This document shows, in pieces, positions 15,029-23,518 of a stretch of 41,740 nt of DNA (within the stretch, counting starts at the first letter, position 1; every line of letters begins with the position of its first letter). The translations under genes and the position numbers were made by a program. The notes beneath the pieces are model-generated. The model had not been told where the DNA came from. It searched no databases and worked only from the letters and a program-made list of their open reading frames with translations. Source of the stretch: Oscillospiraceae bacterium (GTDB lineage: Bacteria > Bacillota > Clostridia > Oscillospirales > CAG-272); the NCBI GenBank assembly GCA_015064445.1, contig SVSE01000010.1:1-41740 (forward strand), in the 5' to 3' direction.

Positions 15029-16292
15029 CCTTATCTCCGTTTATATCGTAATACATCCACAAAATTGTGTATCTGTCCTTGAGGTCCTTTGCATAAAGGA
15101 CAGCCTCGTTTATCTTCTTTTCGCCGTAGGTGTCTACAAGCTCCTGTACATCAAGTCCTACAAGAGAGAGCATTTCTTCAATCTCGGCGGAGCTTGGCAT
15201 CTCGGACAAAATTTCACTGATTTTGTCCCAATTAGCGATATATTTTTCAAGTCTGCTTTCGTTATAACGGCCCATCTTGTCCTGAAGAGCGATACAGCCC
15301 TCTCCTACACTATCTCCGTAAAGCTCCTTGATTTTTGCTTCATAGTAGCCTCTTTCGGGGTAATGCTGAACGCTTGGTGCGCCGTGCTTTACAATTTCCT
15401 CTCTGAGCTTTGCCACAACAACGGTTGAATAAGCAACATCAATTCCGTGTGCAAGATACTTTTCGCCGTGTACTATTCCTGTAATCTCGAAATAGTGTGA
15501 GAGGTGATGCTCACATCCCGAAGCAGGGCGTGAGGTTGTCGCGAAGCTCATCATAACTCCAACGGTTATAAGCGCATATGTGAGCGCCTTGATGCTCTCG
15601 GCATCTCTTTTTACAAGTCCGTTTGCAGTTTTGAGAGTTTCGCCAATCATATCGTATGTAATATCGTAGATATACTGGCAAAAATACTCGCCGTTCAAAA
15701 GTGTTGCGATGCGCCAGTCATTGAGTGCCGACCACTTACCGATTATATCGCCGTAGCCCGATCTTATCATCTCCATAGGAGCGTTTTTAAGAACATCAAC
15801 ATCGGCAACGATTGCTCTTGGCAAATGTGCGGTGATTGTTTCCTTCATACCGCCTAAAATCATAGCGGCGGCAGTTGAAGCATAGCCGTCCATTGAGGGT
15901 GCAGTTGCTACTATCATATATGGAAGGTGTGCATAGAAGGACACATACTTACAAAGGTCCTGAATTACGCCTGAGCCGATTCCGACAAGGAGTGTTACGC
16001 CGTCCATATGAGCGCGAATATGCTCAATCGCTCTCTCGTCAGGAATAAGAACGCTCTTGCCGTCAAAAATAACCGCTTCGGTTTCCTTTCCTGCAAGTGC
16101 ATCCATAGTTTGCTTACCTGCAACGCCAAAGGTGTTCTCATCAGCTACTACGAGAATTTTTCCGTATTTTTCACACAAAGCGCTAAGATGAGCGATTGCT
16201 CCGCTCTCAACAAAAACGCTTTCTATATCACATGCGTGGTCTCTTCCGCACGCTTGGCATTTAACGCCACCGAGAATTTCATTTATATCCAT
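15006..16292 (-). CDS. araM: sn-Glycerol-1-phosphate dehydrogenase, AraM/EgsA type
   Basis: These enzymes interconvert dihydroxyacetone phosphate and sn-glycerol-1-phosphate with NAD(P)H and a metal ion. In Bacillus subtilis AraM is the bacterial example. Visible features are the nucleotide-binding GIGSGVIQD (104-112), PSMDGYAS (132-139), and likely metal ligands D182 (GYGD), H262/H263 (SGCEHHLSH) and H282 (YLAHG). The 428-residue length fits the AraM group. An N-terminal CQACGRDH element (12-19) resembles a small metal site. GGAG lies upstream, two bases after the uxaC stop. Its role in a uronate operon is not obvious: it could feed glycerol-1-phosphate from GDPD into glycolysis, or supply it for lipid or polymer synthesis. 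Confidence 0.88.
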   Translation of the reverse strand: MDINEILGGVKCQACGRDHACDIESVFVESGAIAHLSALCEKYGKILVVADENTFGVAGKQTMDALAGKETEAVIFDGKSVLIPDERAIEHIRAHMDGVTLLVGIGSGVIQDLCKYVSFYAHLPYMIVATAPSMDGYASTAAAMILGGMKETITAHLPRAIVADVDVLKNAPMEMIRSGYGDIIGKWSALNDWRIATLLNGEYFCQYIYDITYDMIGETLKTANGLVKRDAESIKALTYALITVGVMMSFATTSRPASGCEHHLSHYFEITGIVHGEKYLAHGIDVAYSTVVVAKLREEIVKHGAPSVQHYPERGYYEAKIKELYGDSVGEGCIALQDKMGRYNESRLEKYIANWDKISEILSEMPSSAEIEEMLSLVGLDVQELVDTYGEKKINEAVLYAKDLKDRYTILWMYYDINGDKDEPCKRR

Positions 16293-16294
16293 TT

Positions 16295-17683
16295 TTAAGC
16301 TCCAAAATAATTTTTTGCGTTATTGTAGCAAATATCCTTAACAACCTCGCCAACGATATCCATATTTGAGGTCATCTCGCCATTCTCGATAAGTGTACCA
16401 AGATATGTGCAAAGAATTCTACGGAAGTAGTGGTGTCTTGGATATGAAAGGAATGAACGGCTATCTGTAAGCATACCAACAAATGCACCGATATGTCCTG
16501 TCGCTGTCAAGTCCTCAAGATGCTTTTCCATTCCAACCTTATTATCAAGGAACCACCAAGCAGCACCGTACTGAACTGCACCCTTAGCCCTTGAGCTTTG
16601 GAAGCAACCGAGAAGAGACATAAGCTCGGTATTCATTTTTGGATTGAGGTTGAAAAGAATGAGTCTTGGGAGAGCGCCCTCGCTATTGAGTCTGTCAAGA
16701 AGACGAGAGAGCTGTGAGGTGCTGTTCTTCTCTGATATGCTATCAAAGCCTGTGTCTAGACCAAGCTTTGCGAGCATTACGCTATTGTTATTTCTCATAG
16801 CGCCCATATGAAGCTCTGTTACAATGTCGTATTTTGCATAAAGTCCCATAAGGAAATATGTGAGATAGCCCTTGAAGCATCTTGTGTCAGCCTCGCTTGG
16901 CTTTTCTCCTGCAATAACAGCCTCAAGAACCTCGTTCGCCTCGTACTTTTCAGGAATTTTATATACTGCCTCAAGTGCGATATCGCTTGCGCGTGCGCCA
17001 ACCTCGATAAACGCCTTCAAGCGCTTTTCAAGTGCACTCTCAAGGTCGTCAATGTTCTTTATTTTGTGTGTGAGCGCCTCAAGGTTGCCAAGGAATTCGA
17101 GATATTTCTCGGCATCAATGTTCATTATCTTATCTGCACGGAAGGCAGGAATAACGCTGAATTTGTAGCCCTTTTCCTTGATTTTCTCGAAGGTAGAAAG
17201 GTCATCAAAAACCTCGTTTGTTGTAAACACATGTGTTACATTTGAGCCCTCGATAAGAGCTTGTGGTGTAACCTTATTCTTTGCAATATATTCGTTGCAC
17301 TCGTTCCAAATCTTCTCGGCATTTGCCTCGTTTATCTCGTGCTTACAGCCAAAATATTCCTCGAGCTCAACCTGTGACCAGTGATAAAGAGGGTTGCCAA
17401 AGGCTGTACCAAGCGTGCGACAATATGCAAGGAATTTGTCCTTGTTTGAAGCGCCACCTGTTATATATTCCTCATCAACACCGAAGTTACGCATAAGACG
17501 CCATTTATAGTGGTCGCCTGAGAGCCAAATCTCATAAATATCTGCAAATGGCTTGTTTTCAAGAATTTGCTTTTCAGGAAGATGGCAATGGTAGTCAAAA
17601 ATCGGCATATCCTTTGCATAGTCGTTGTAAAGCCTTTCAGCGGTTTTGTTTTTAAGTAAGAATTTTTCGTTTATGTAGCTCAT
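16295..17683 (-). CDS. uxaC: Uronate (glucuronate/galacturonate) isomerase
   Basis: UxaC converts D-glucuronate to D-fructuronate and D-galacturonate to D-tagaturonate, the first step of hexuronate use. It is an amidohydrolase-fold enzyme with the metal motif DYHCHL (H32, H34) and the closing WWFLDN and GMLTDSRSFLSYPRH segments typical of the family. I chose ATG 17683, giving 462 residues, close to the usual 466-470. AAGGAG lies just upstream inside the end of uxaA, and only one base separates the genes. A longer reading to 17776 would overlap uxaA and adds a non-homologous basic extension. Confidence 0.95.
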   Translation of the reverse strand: MSYINEKFLLKNKTAERLYNDYAKDMPIFDYHCHLPEKQILENKPFADIYEIWLSGDHYKWRLMRNFGVDEEYITGGASNKDKFLAYCRTLGTAFGNPLYHWSQVELEEYFGCKHEINEANAEKIWNECNEYIAKNKVTPQALIEGSNVTHVFTTNEVFDDLSTFEKIKEKGYKFSVIPAFRADKIMNIDAEKYLEFLGNLEALTHKIKNIDDLESALEKRLKAFIEVGARASDIALEAVYKIPEKYEANEVLEAVIAGEKPSEADTRCFKGYLTYFLMGLYAKYDIVTELHMGAMRNNNSVMLAKLGLDTGFDSISEKNSTSQLSRLLDRLNSEGALPRLILFNLNPKMNTELMSLLGCFQSSRAKGAVQYGAAWWFLDNKVGMEKHLEDLTATGHIGAFVGMLTDSRSFLSYPRHHYFRRILCTYLGTLIENGEMTSNMDIVGEVVKDICYNNAKNYFGA

Positions 17684-17684
17684 T

Positions 17685-19061
17685 TTAAAGTGTAACTCCT
17701 TCTTTGAATATTGCGATTTCTGAGTATCCGTTTTCCTCGTTCTTAGTGCTTTTGCCCGATGCAACCTCGACAACAAGTGTCAAAAGCTCCTCGGTTAGGT
17801 CACGCATTGCCACTCCGTCAAGCACAGGCGAGGCATCAAAGTCAATCCAAGAGGATTTTTTCCTTGCAAGGGCTGAATTTGTTGAAATTTTAATTGTTGG
17901 CACAGGCGCACCAAGAGGTGTTCCTCTACCTGTTGTAAATAGGATAAGATGTGCGCCACTTGCCATAAGGCTTGTAACTGCCACCATATCATTACCAGGA
18001 CCATTCAACAGCGAAAGCCCATTTTTTGTAAGTGGCTCTCCAATATCGAGGACATCAACAACAGGCGCGTGTCCTCCCTTTTGAACACAGCCAAGGGATT
18101 TTTCCTCAAGAGTTGTAATTCCTCCGTCCTTATTTCCTGGCGAGGGGTTTTCATAAATTACCTGATTATGTCTTGAAAAATAATCCTTGAAGTTGTTTAT
18201 AAGAGAAACTGTTTTATCGAAGATTTCCTTGCTTTGGCATCTTTCCATTAAAAGATGCTCTGCACCGAACATTTCGGGCACCTCGGTAAGCACACAGCTT
18301 CCACCAAGGGAAACGAGCGTATCGCAAAGGCTACCAACCAAGGGGTTTGCGCTGATGCCACTATAAGCATCGCTACCACCACATTTAAGTCCCACACGAA
18401 GCCTTGAAATGTCGATTTTCTCTCTTTTGAAGCTATCAGCATACGCCTTAAGCTCCTCGATTAACGACACTCCCTTGGCAATCTCGTCCTCCTCATCCTG
18501 ACAGTTGAGGAATTTAACACGATTCGGATTATACTCGCCAAGAGCACGCTTCATTTCCTTTATATTGTTATTCTCACAGCCAAGCCCAAGCACGAGCACT
18601 CCACCTGCGTTTGGATGATTTACCATAGCGCAGAGGATTTTTTGTGTTGTCAGGTGGTCGTCGCCAAGCTGAGAGCAACCGTAAGGATGGCTAAAATACT
18701 TAGCGCCTGTGATTTCTGAAAGACGCTGTGCTGTCTTGTTTACGCATCCAACGGTGTTTACAATCCAAATGTCGTTTCGAACTCCGACATCGCCATTTTC
18801 ACGCACATAGCCCTCAAAGGTAATGTGTCTGTCGCTCCTTTGAAGCTCACAGGCTACGGGCGAATATGTATATTCGAGTGTACCCTCAAGGTTAGTTTTA
18901 ACATTGTGTGTATGCACATGCTCGCCCTTTTCGATGTCGCAGATTGCGTGGCCTATCGGAAAGCCATATTTTATTATGTTTTCTCCGCTCTTGATTTTAC
19001 AAAGCGCGTATTTATGTCCGTTTTCACGAACCTCTACATTATCTTTTGGATGAATTTGCAT
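17685..19061 (-). CDS. uxaA: Altronate dehydratase
   Basis: UxaA removes water from D-altronate to give 2-keto-3-deoxygluconate. The N-terminal SAF-like domain (about 1-60) ends in the conserved EHVHTHNVKTNL segment with three histidines (48, 50, 52). The large C-terminal domain has GVRND, HPYGCSQLGDD, LGLGCENNN and GLKCGGSDAYSG, all family signatures with likely metal-binding Cys and His residues. At 458 residues it is slightly shorter than E. coli UxaA. AGAGGT precedes ATG 19061, which overlaps uxaB by 23 bases. It is the second gene of the operon. Confidence 0.95.
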   Translation of the reverse strand: MQIHPKDNVEVRENGHKYALCKIKSGENIIKYGFPIGHAICDIEKGEHVHTHNVKTNLEGTLEYTYSPVACELQRSDRHITFEGYVRENGDVGVRNDIWIVNTVGCVNKTAQRLSEITGAKYFSHPYGCSQLGDDHLTTQKILCAMVNHPNAGGVLVLGLGCENNNIKEMKRALGEYNPNRVKFLNCQDEEDEIAKGVSLIEELKAYADSFKREKIDISRLRVGLKCGGSDAYSGISANPLVGSLCDTLVSLGGSCVLTEVPEMFGAEHLLMERCQSKEIFDKTVSLINNFKDYFSRHNQVIYENPSPGNKDGGITTLEEKSLGCVQKGGHAPVVDVLDIGEPLTKNGLSLLNGPGNDMVAVTSLMASGAHLILFTTGRGTPLGAPVPTIKISTNSALARKKSSWIDFDASPVLDGVAMRDLTEELLTLVVEVASGKSTKNEENGYSEIAIFKEGVTL

Positions 19062-20322
19062 AAGCGTTTACCTCTTTTGCAAGACGAGATAAATCCTCGC
19101 CCCATAGCTCCTTATCGGACAAAGCTTGCTCTACTGTGCCATTCTTTAGCTTCTCCATAGCATCAGGAGAATCACTTGGCTCGCCATTCTTATAGAAAAT
19201 TATGAGCTCTGCGAGGGCGCGAACAAGAGCGCGTGGTGCTTTGCCGAATTTTCTTTCATAGTCAAGAATTGACGGAAGCACTCTTACCTTAAACTTGCTC
19301 ACGCTATTGAGTGAAATTGATGTGCATTTATGATAAATGTATGGATTTGCAAAGCGCTCAAGCACGCTTTTTGCGTATGCCTCGGTTTCGCCCCTATCAA
19401 TATCGAGGGAATCAACGATTTCGGCAAGGCACTCTGTAAGATGCGCGCTTACCTCCTCGTCCTTAAGGCACTCTCCAACGCTTGGCACTCCACGATTGAG
19501 CGCAAATGGTATCATTGAGGTGTGTGCACCGTTAAGAATTCTAACCTTAATTGTGCGATATGGCTTAACGCTTGGCACATATTTTACACCGTCAAAAATT
19601 TTATCAAATGGCAATCTTTCATCAGGCTCGCCCTCGATTACGAACAGGTAAAAATACTCGCTCGTATTAACGAGTGCGTCCTCGTAGCCAAGGTCGATTT
19701 TCTCGCTTGGCTTGCCTGACACGATACGGTCAACGAGAGTGTTTCTAAACGAGCACTCCTCGATATAATCGAAAAATCCCTTTTCGAGCTTCCAGTCGCT
19801 TGCGTGGCGAAGGACGATTTCCTTTAAAATGTCGGCATTGCTTTCAATAAGCTCACAAGGAACGATAAGCATAGGGGAAAGCCCCTTTTTATATCTATGA
19901 TACAAGAGTGCACAAAGCTTCGCCGGGAAGCTCTCAGGGCACGCTTCGCTCGGAAAATCGCACGCGCTATATGTAATTCCTGCCTCGGTGGTGTTTGAAA
20001 CTATCAAGTTTGTGTCTGGATTTTCGCCAAGAGCAAGAAAGCCCTCATAATCCTCACAAGCATTAAGCGAGCCCTCAATGCTATCAACAAGCATCGCCTC
20101 GTTATGAGACGCATCTCTTGCCAAATGCGTATAGTTAAAGCCCTGTGTCTCAAGAGGGTCAGCGCCAGAGGTGCGGGAGCGCACTACCATCGCATTTCCG
20201 TTATATATTCCTGCGTCATTTGCGCCCTGAAGCATCCAGTCGAAAAAGCCACGAAGGAACACTCCTGCGCCAAATTGAATTATTTTTACAGGTCTTTTAG
20301 TTTTTTTGTCAGTTATCTTCAT
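19039..20322 (-). CDS. uxaB: Tagaturonate reductase (altronate oxidoreductase)
   Basis: UxaB reduces D-tagaturonate to D-altronate with NADH. It belongs to the mannitol dehydrogenase family: a Rossmann motif QFGAGVFLRGF (16-26) and the C-terminal catalytic segment KVRILNGAHTS, with the conserved Lys-Asn-His set, are present. At 427 residues it is shorter than the E. coli enzyme (about 480). With uxaC and uxaA downstream it points to galacturonate rather than glucuronate as the main substrate, since no uxuA/uxuB-like gene is seen. It is the first gene after the promoter, with AGGAG six bases before ATG 20322. Confidence 0.93.
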   Translation of the reverse strand: MKITDKKTKRPVKIIQFGAGVFLRGFFDWMLQGANDAGIYNGNAMVVRSRTSGADPLETQGFNYTHLARDASHNEAMLVDSIEGSLNACEDYEGFLALGENPDTNLIVSNTTEAGITYSACDFPSEACPESFPAKLCALLYHRYKKGLSPMLIVPCELIESNADILKEIVLRHASDWKLEKGFFDYIEECSFRNTLVDRIVSGKPSEKIDLGYEDALVNTSEYFYLFVIEGEPDERLPFDKIFDGVKYVPSVKPYRTIKVRILNGAHTSMIPFALNRGVPSVGECLKDEEVSAHLTECLAEIVDSLDIDRGETEAYAKSVLERFANPYIYHKCTSISLNSVSKFKVRVLPSILDYERKFGKAPRALVRALAELIIFYKNGEPSDSPDAMEKLKNGTVEQALSDKELWGEDLSRLAKEVNAYANSSKR

Positions 20323-20349
20323 TTTTATCTCCTATACTTGTTTGTTTTT

Positions 20350-20378
20350 AGTATATCACACCTTTTGCGAATATTCAA
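20350..20378 (-). promoter_or_regulatory. Promoter of the uronate operon
   Basis: -35 TTGAAT (20373-20378), a 17-base spacer and -10 TATACT (20350-20355) with a preceding TGA. Only about 20 bases separate the predicted start from the uxaB ATG. Confidence 0.85.
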
Positions 20379-20392
20379 TTACTCGCGCGTAA
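20379..20392. promoter_or_regulatory. Palindromic operator candidate between divergent promoters
   Basis: TTACTCGCGCGTAA is symmetric at 12 of 14 positions around a central CGCG. It abuts the uxaB -35 box and lies 28 bases from the -35 of the rightward promoter. The position would suit a LacI- or GntR-type regulator, but none is encoded in the window. Confidence 0.4.
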
Positions 20393-20420
20393 TAAAATTA
20401 GGAATTTTTTCGAATTTATG

Positions 20421-20449
20421 TTGAGATTTTTGCAATAGTGTGGTAGAAT
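20421..20449 (+). promoter_or_regulatory. Promoter of the EEP-family gene
   Basis: -35 TTGAGA (20421-20426), a 17-base spacer and -10 TAGAAT (20444-20449) with a preceding TGG. Confidence 0.85.
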
Positions 20450-20477
20450 TAAAATATCAAATTTGTGAGGTTTTATT

Positions 20478-21239
20478 ATGGAGCTTAAAATCATGTCATT
20501 CAACCTTCGCTACGACAATCCTGGCGACGGTCTTAATAGCTTTTCTAACAGATACGAAAGAGTTCTTGCAACGATAAAAAGCGAGTCCCCTGACATTATC
20601 GGCTTCCAAGAGGTTACCGATTCTATGAGGGCAAGGGTTAAGAGCCTTCTTAATGAATACGAGTTCGCAGGCTGTGGAAGAGATAAAAATTATCACGAAG
20701 AGGCAATGCTTATTGCATATCGAAAGGGCATATTCGAGCTTATCAGCTGTGAAAACATATGGCTCTCTGACACCCCAAGCGTTCCTGGCTCTCACTACTA
20801 CGAGGACGGACACAGTGGTTGCCCAAGAATGTATACAATGATAAGGCTAAAGCACGATGAAATTGAGAAGCCCTTCCGTTTTATCAACACACACCTCGAC
20901 CATATCGGTGGGCGTCTGCTCGAATCCAAGCAGTTGACCGATGCGATTTCCACATTTGATGAGAAATTTATTCTAACAGGCGACTTTAATGCCGAGCCAA
21001 GTGCTCCTGAGATAAAGAACATAACTGAGGCATTAAAGGACAAGGGGGCTGTCGACTGCACTGCCGAGCTTGGCCCCACCTTCCACGCATTTGGTCTTAT
21101 TCCAAAGAATGAATGCGTAAAAATTGACTATATTTTCACTGATGCAAAATGCAAGAGCGCATATGCAGTCAAGGATGAGGGTAAGGACGGCCTTTACTAT
21201 TCCGACCATAACGCAGTTTGCGCAATTATTGAGCTATAA
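20478..21239 (+). CDS. Endonuclease/exonuclease/phosphatase-fold hydrolase
   Basis: The 253-residue protein covers one complete EEP domain. Visible signatures are MSFNLRYDN (N9), GFQEVTD (E45, metal ligand), INTHLDHIG, TGDFNAEPS (the Asp/Asn pair) and the closing YYSDHNAV (Asp-His pair). Family members cleave phosphodiester or phosphomonoester bonds in DNA, inositol phosphates or sphingolipids. There is no signal peptide, so it is cytoplasmic. The substrate cannot be deduced: the short, compact form resembles sugar-operon EEP proteins more than DNA repair enzymes. It is a single-gene unit with its own promoter and terminator, divergent from the uronate operon with which it may share regulation. 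GTGAGG precedes the ATG. Confidence 0.85.
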   Translation: MELKIMSFNLRYDNPGDGLNSFSNRYERVLATIKSESPDIIGFQEVTDSMRARVKSLLNEYEFAGCGRDKNYHEEAMLIAYRKGIFELISCENIWLSDTPSVPGSHYYEDGHSGCPRMYTMIRLKHDEIEKPFRFINTHLDHIGGRLLESKQLTDAISTFDEKFILTGDFNAEPSAPEIKNITEALKDKGAVDCTAELGPTFHAFGLIPKNECVKIDYIFTDAKCKSAYAVKDEGKDGLYYSDHNAVCAIIEL

Positions 21240-21247
21240 AGGCACAA

Positions 21248-21278
21248 AAAAGAGAGAACATTCACTGTTCTCTCTTTT
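21248..21278. terminator. Strong bidirectional terminator
   Basis: A perfect 13-bp stem (21248-21260 with 21266-21278) with a 5-base loop and T-runs on both strands. It ends the EEP gene rightward and the ESCRT-like operon leftward. Confidence 0.92.
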
Positions 21279-21313
21279 GTTTTTTAACCACAGGGTGCGA
21301 CGTTTTGCAAAAA

Positions 21314-23488
21314 TTAGATAGATGTTATCTTTATTGCTGTGCCGTCCTTGTCGATATTGCGGAGTCTTCTATTATTCAAAAGAATTGTGTAGATTTCGGT
21401 CTTTTCTACCTTGCCATACTGTGCGTTATATGCATCCCAGTCGGCAACTGTAAATTCGCCCTTCGACTCTATTGTGTCGATTATATATTTTTCAAGCTGT
21501 TCATTTCTTGGCATTTTCGCAATCATATCGATTGATATGTATTTTTCTGCATCATATGCCTTCATTATTTCTGCATAGCCGTAGCCCTTTTCATTGCAGA
21601 ATTGAACAAGTCTTTCATATTTGTCAATATTTAAATGATAGCACGCTGCGTCGAAGTTCTTCATTTCGATTACAGCGATTCTTCCCTTGTAATCTCTTAT
21701 AACAAAGTCAGGGAAGTATCTTCTATTTGCGAGCATTTGTGAGATATAAGGGATTTCAAGCGTTTGCGCCTTCATATCCTTCAAATATCCTGTTGATGCC
21801 ATAGCTGTTGCAAATCTGCTCTCTAAGAAAGAATCACAAATTAGCAATCTCTTAACGCCATTGAAATCAATTTCAAGCTCACAAAGATGCTTTGTTTCTG
21901 CCTCATATGGCTTTTCAACATCAGGGAAAAGCTCATCAAGAGGTGTATCGTCAACCACTGCGTTTTCGGGATAAACGATAAGGTCCTCTACCATTTGGCA
22001 TTTGATTTCGTCTGGAACAAGGCAAGCTATAAGCGTTCTTTTGTCATACTTCGACCTTGGCTTTTCGTTCTCGCTTGTCTTTTTGCTTTCGCTCTCCTCA
22101 TCAAGAAGCTTTTGTGGTACGGGTAAGCCAAGGGCTCTATATCCGTCAGCCATTACAACTCTTCCGTCTCGCTCAACCTTAAGCATTCCACGTCTTACAA
22201 GATAAGCCTCATACTTACCAGAAAGCACATTTGGGCTCTCATTCATAGCGCGAGCAAGGGTTTCAAGTCCAACAGGACCACCGTTGTATCTTTCAATCAC
22301 AATCTTAAGAAGCTCTCTGTCGCCAACCTCAAGACCGTTTGCGTCAATTCCGTTTTCCTCAAAGAACGTGGAAATTACGCTCTCCGAGATGCTAATATCA
22401 AGCTTTTTAATCTTTTCAGGTGAGCTGAAAAGCGATTTGTCGGTAAGGTTATTTCTCTTTGCGTGCTCAACGAGCGCCTTATCGGAAATTCTTCTTACCA
22501 TATTGTTTGCTGTTCTTGGGTTATTTCTACAACGCTTCGAAATCACGAGTGCGTTGTCGTTTGAGATTTTGTAGCCGAGCTTATAGAACGAGCTTGAAAT
22601 AATTCTTGCAAGCACCTCATCGGTATATTCCTCAAGCCTTACCTGAATTGCACGATGAGTAAACGGCTTTGCAAGCTTTCCTATCTCCGTTGTTGCACCT
22701 ATGAGTGTAAATGGTGGCAATTCGAGAGTTTCAGTTTTAGCAAGCTTGCCCTTTCCCTCGGTATAAACAACTCTTCCATCCTGCATAGCCGAGTAAAGAA
22801 TAGCCTCAGCAACCTGCAAGGGGAGTGTATGAATTTCGTCTATAAAAAGAATATCTCTGGGCTTTAATTGCTTGAGAATTGCTATCATTTCAGAAGGTGT
22901 TGCATTGGTAACATTCATCTCAATAAAATTGGAGCCCATTTCGTTTGCAATAATCTTGGAGAAGGTTGATTTTCCAAGACCGTGTGAGCCATAAAGAATA
23001 ATGTGAGGAAGTGCGCTATCCTTCAAGCGAGCAGCCTCAATCAAATCCTTTACAGCAGTAACAGCCTGTGGCTGTCCTATATAGTCAGATAGCCATCTTG
23101 GACTAAGGGAGCCAGTAAATCCCTCTGCTCCCTTTTGCCCATTATAGCCCTTTTTTGATGCACCACCTGTAGCAGATGGTGTATATGACGGTGCGTTATT
23201 GGCATTTTGAATGGTATTAACGGTGTTAACATCCTTTTTAGGCTCTGGCTTTTTAGGCGAGACAAAGGTAGCCGATGCCTTGGCATCGACCTCTGCAATT
23301 TTTTTCTTTAAAAGCTCATAGGTGTCAAGATATTTCTTTTGCTCTGCTCCCTTTGCAGCTTTTGCGAGCAAAAGCGCACATTTTGCACTCTCCATAAGAT
23401 TTTTTCTTGCCTTTTCATATTCTCCCGACGCAATTTGCGCTGTTGCCTGCTTCAAATAAAGCGAGAGCGATTCATTCAAGCTTGCCAT
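21314..23488 (-). CDS. RuvB-like AAA+ ATPase with N-terminal MIT-like and C-terminal PD-(D/E)xK nuclease-like domains
   Basis: Residues 1-70 form a three-helix MIT-like bundle, followed by a flexible linker (71-125). Residues 126-455 are clearly a RuvB paralogue: Walker A GSHGLGKST (167-175), Walker B ILFIDEIH (213-220), PPFTLIGATTE (258-268), a candidate arginine finger R279, and the RuvB winged-helix signature GGPVGLETLA (403-412). RuvB proper is about 340 residues. The C-terminal region (480-724) carries a PD-(D/E)xK pattern: E556 (FLESRFA), PDF with D594, and IEMK with E608 and K610. A small winged-helix-like segment follows (675-724). It is the last gene of the SPFH/MGLF/MIT-AAA operon, 30 bases after the previous gene. 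A true chromosomal RuvB would be adjacent to ruvA; none is here. The role is inferred as DNA translocation or cleavage linked to the ESCRT-like proteins. Confidence 0.85.
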   Translation of the reverse strand: MASLNESLSLYLKQATAQIASGEYEKARKNLMESAKCALLLAKAAKGAEQKKYLDTYELLKKKIAEVDAKASATFVSPKKPEPKKDVNTVNTIQNANNAPSYTPSATGGASKKGYNGQKGAEGFTGSLSPRWLSDYIGQPQAVTAVKDLIEAARLKDSALPHIILYGSHGLGKSTFSKIIANEMGSNFIEMNVTNATPSEMIAILKQLKPRDILFIDEIHTLPLQVAEAILYSAMQDGRVVYTEGKGKLAKTETLELPPFTLIGATTEIGKLAKPFTHRAIQVRLEEYTDEVLARIISSSFYKLGYKISNDNALVISKRCRNNPRTANNMVRRISDKALVEHAKRNNLTDKSLFSSPEKIKKLDISISESVISTFFEENGIDANGLEVGDRELLKIVIERYNGGPVGLETLARAMNESPNVLSGKYEAYLVRRGMLKVERDGRVVMADGYRALGLPVPQKLLDEESESKKTSENEKPRSKYDKRTLIACLVPDEIKCQMVEDLIVYPENAVVDDTPLDELFPDVEKPYEAETKHLCELEIDFNGVKRLLICDSFLESRFATAMASTGYLKDMKAQTLEIPYISQMLANRRYFPDFVIRDYKGRIAVIEMKNFDAACYHLNIDKYERLVQFCNEKGYGYAEIMKAYDAEKYISIDMIAKMPRNEQLEKYIIDTIESKGEFTVADWDAYNAQYGKVEKTEIYTILLNNRRLRNIDKDGTAIKITSI

Positions 23489-23518
23489 TTTCTTAAAACC
23501 GTCCTTTTGATTTAAAAA

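Noticed and set aside
16808-17245. 145-codon + strand frame opposite uxaC
   Set aside because: It is antisense to a conserved enzyme, with no start signal.
17684-17776. N-terminal extension of uronate isomerase
   Set aside because: It would overlap altronate dehydratase, is rich in Arg/Lys unlike the family, and a good ribosome site serves the ATG at 17683.
21314-23488. Ordinary chromosomal ruvB
   Set aside because: The RuvB core is clear, but ruvA is not adjacent, the protein is twice the normal length, and the MIT-like and nuclease-like additions set it apart.
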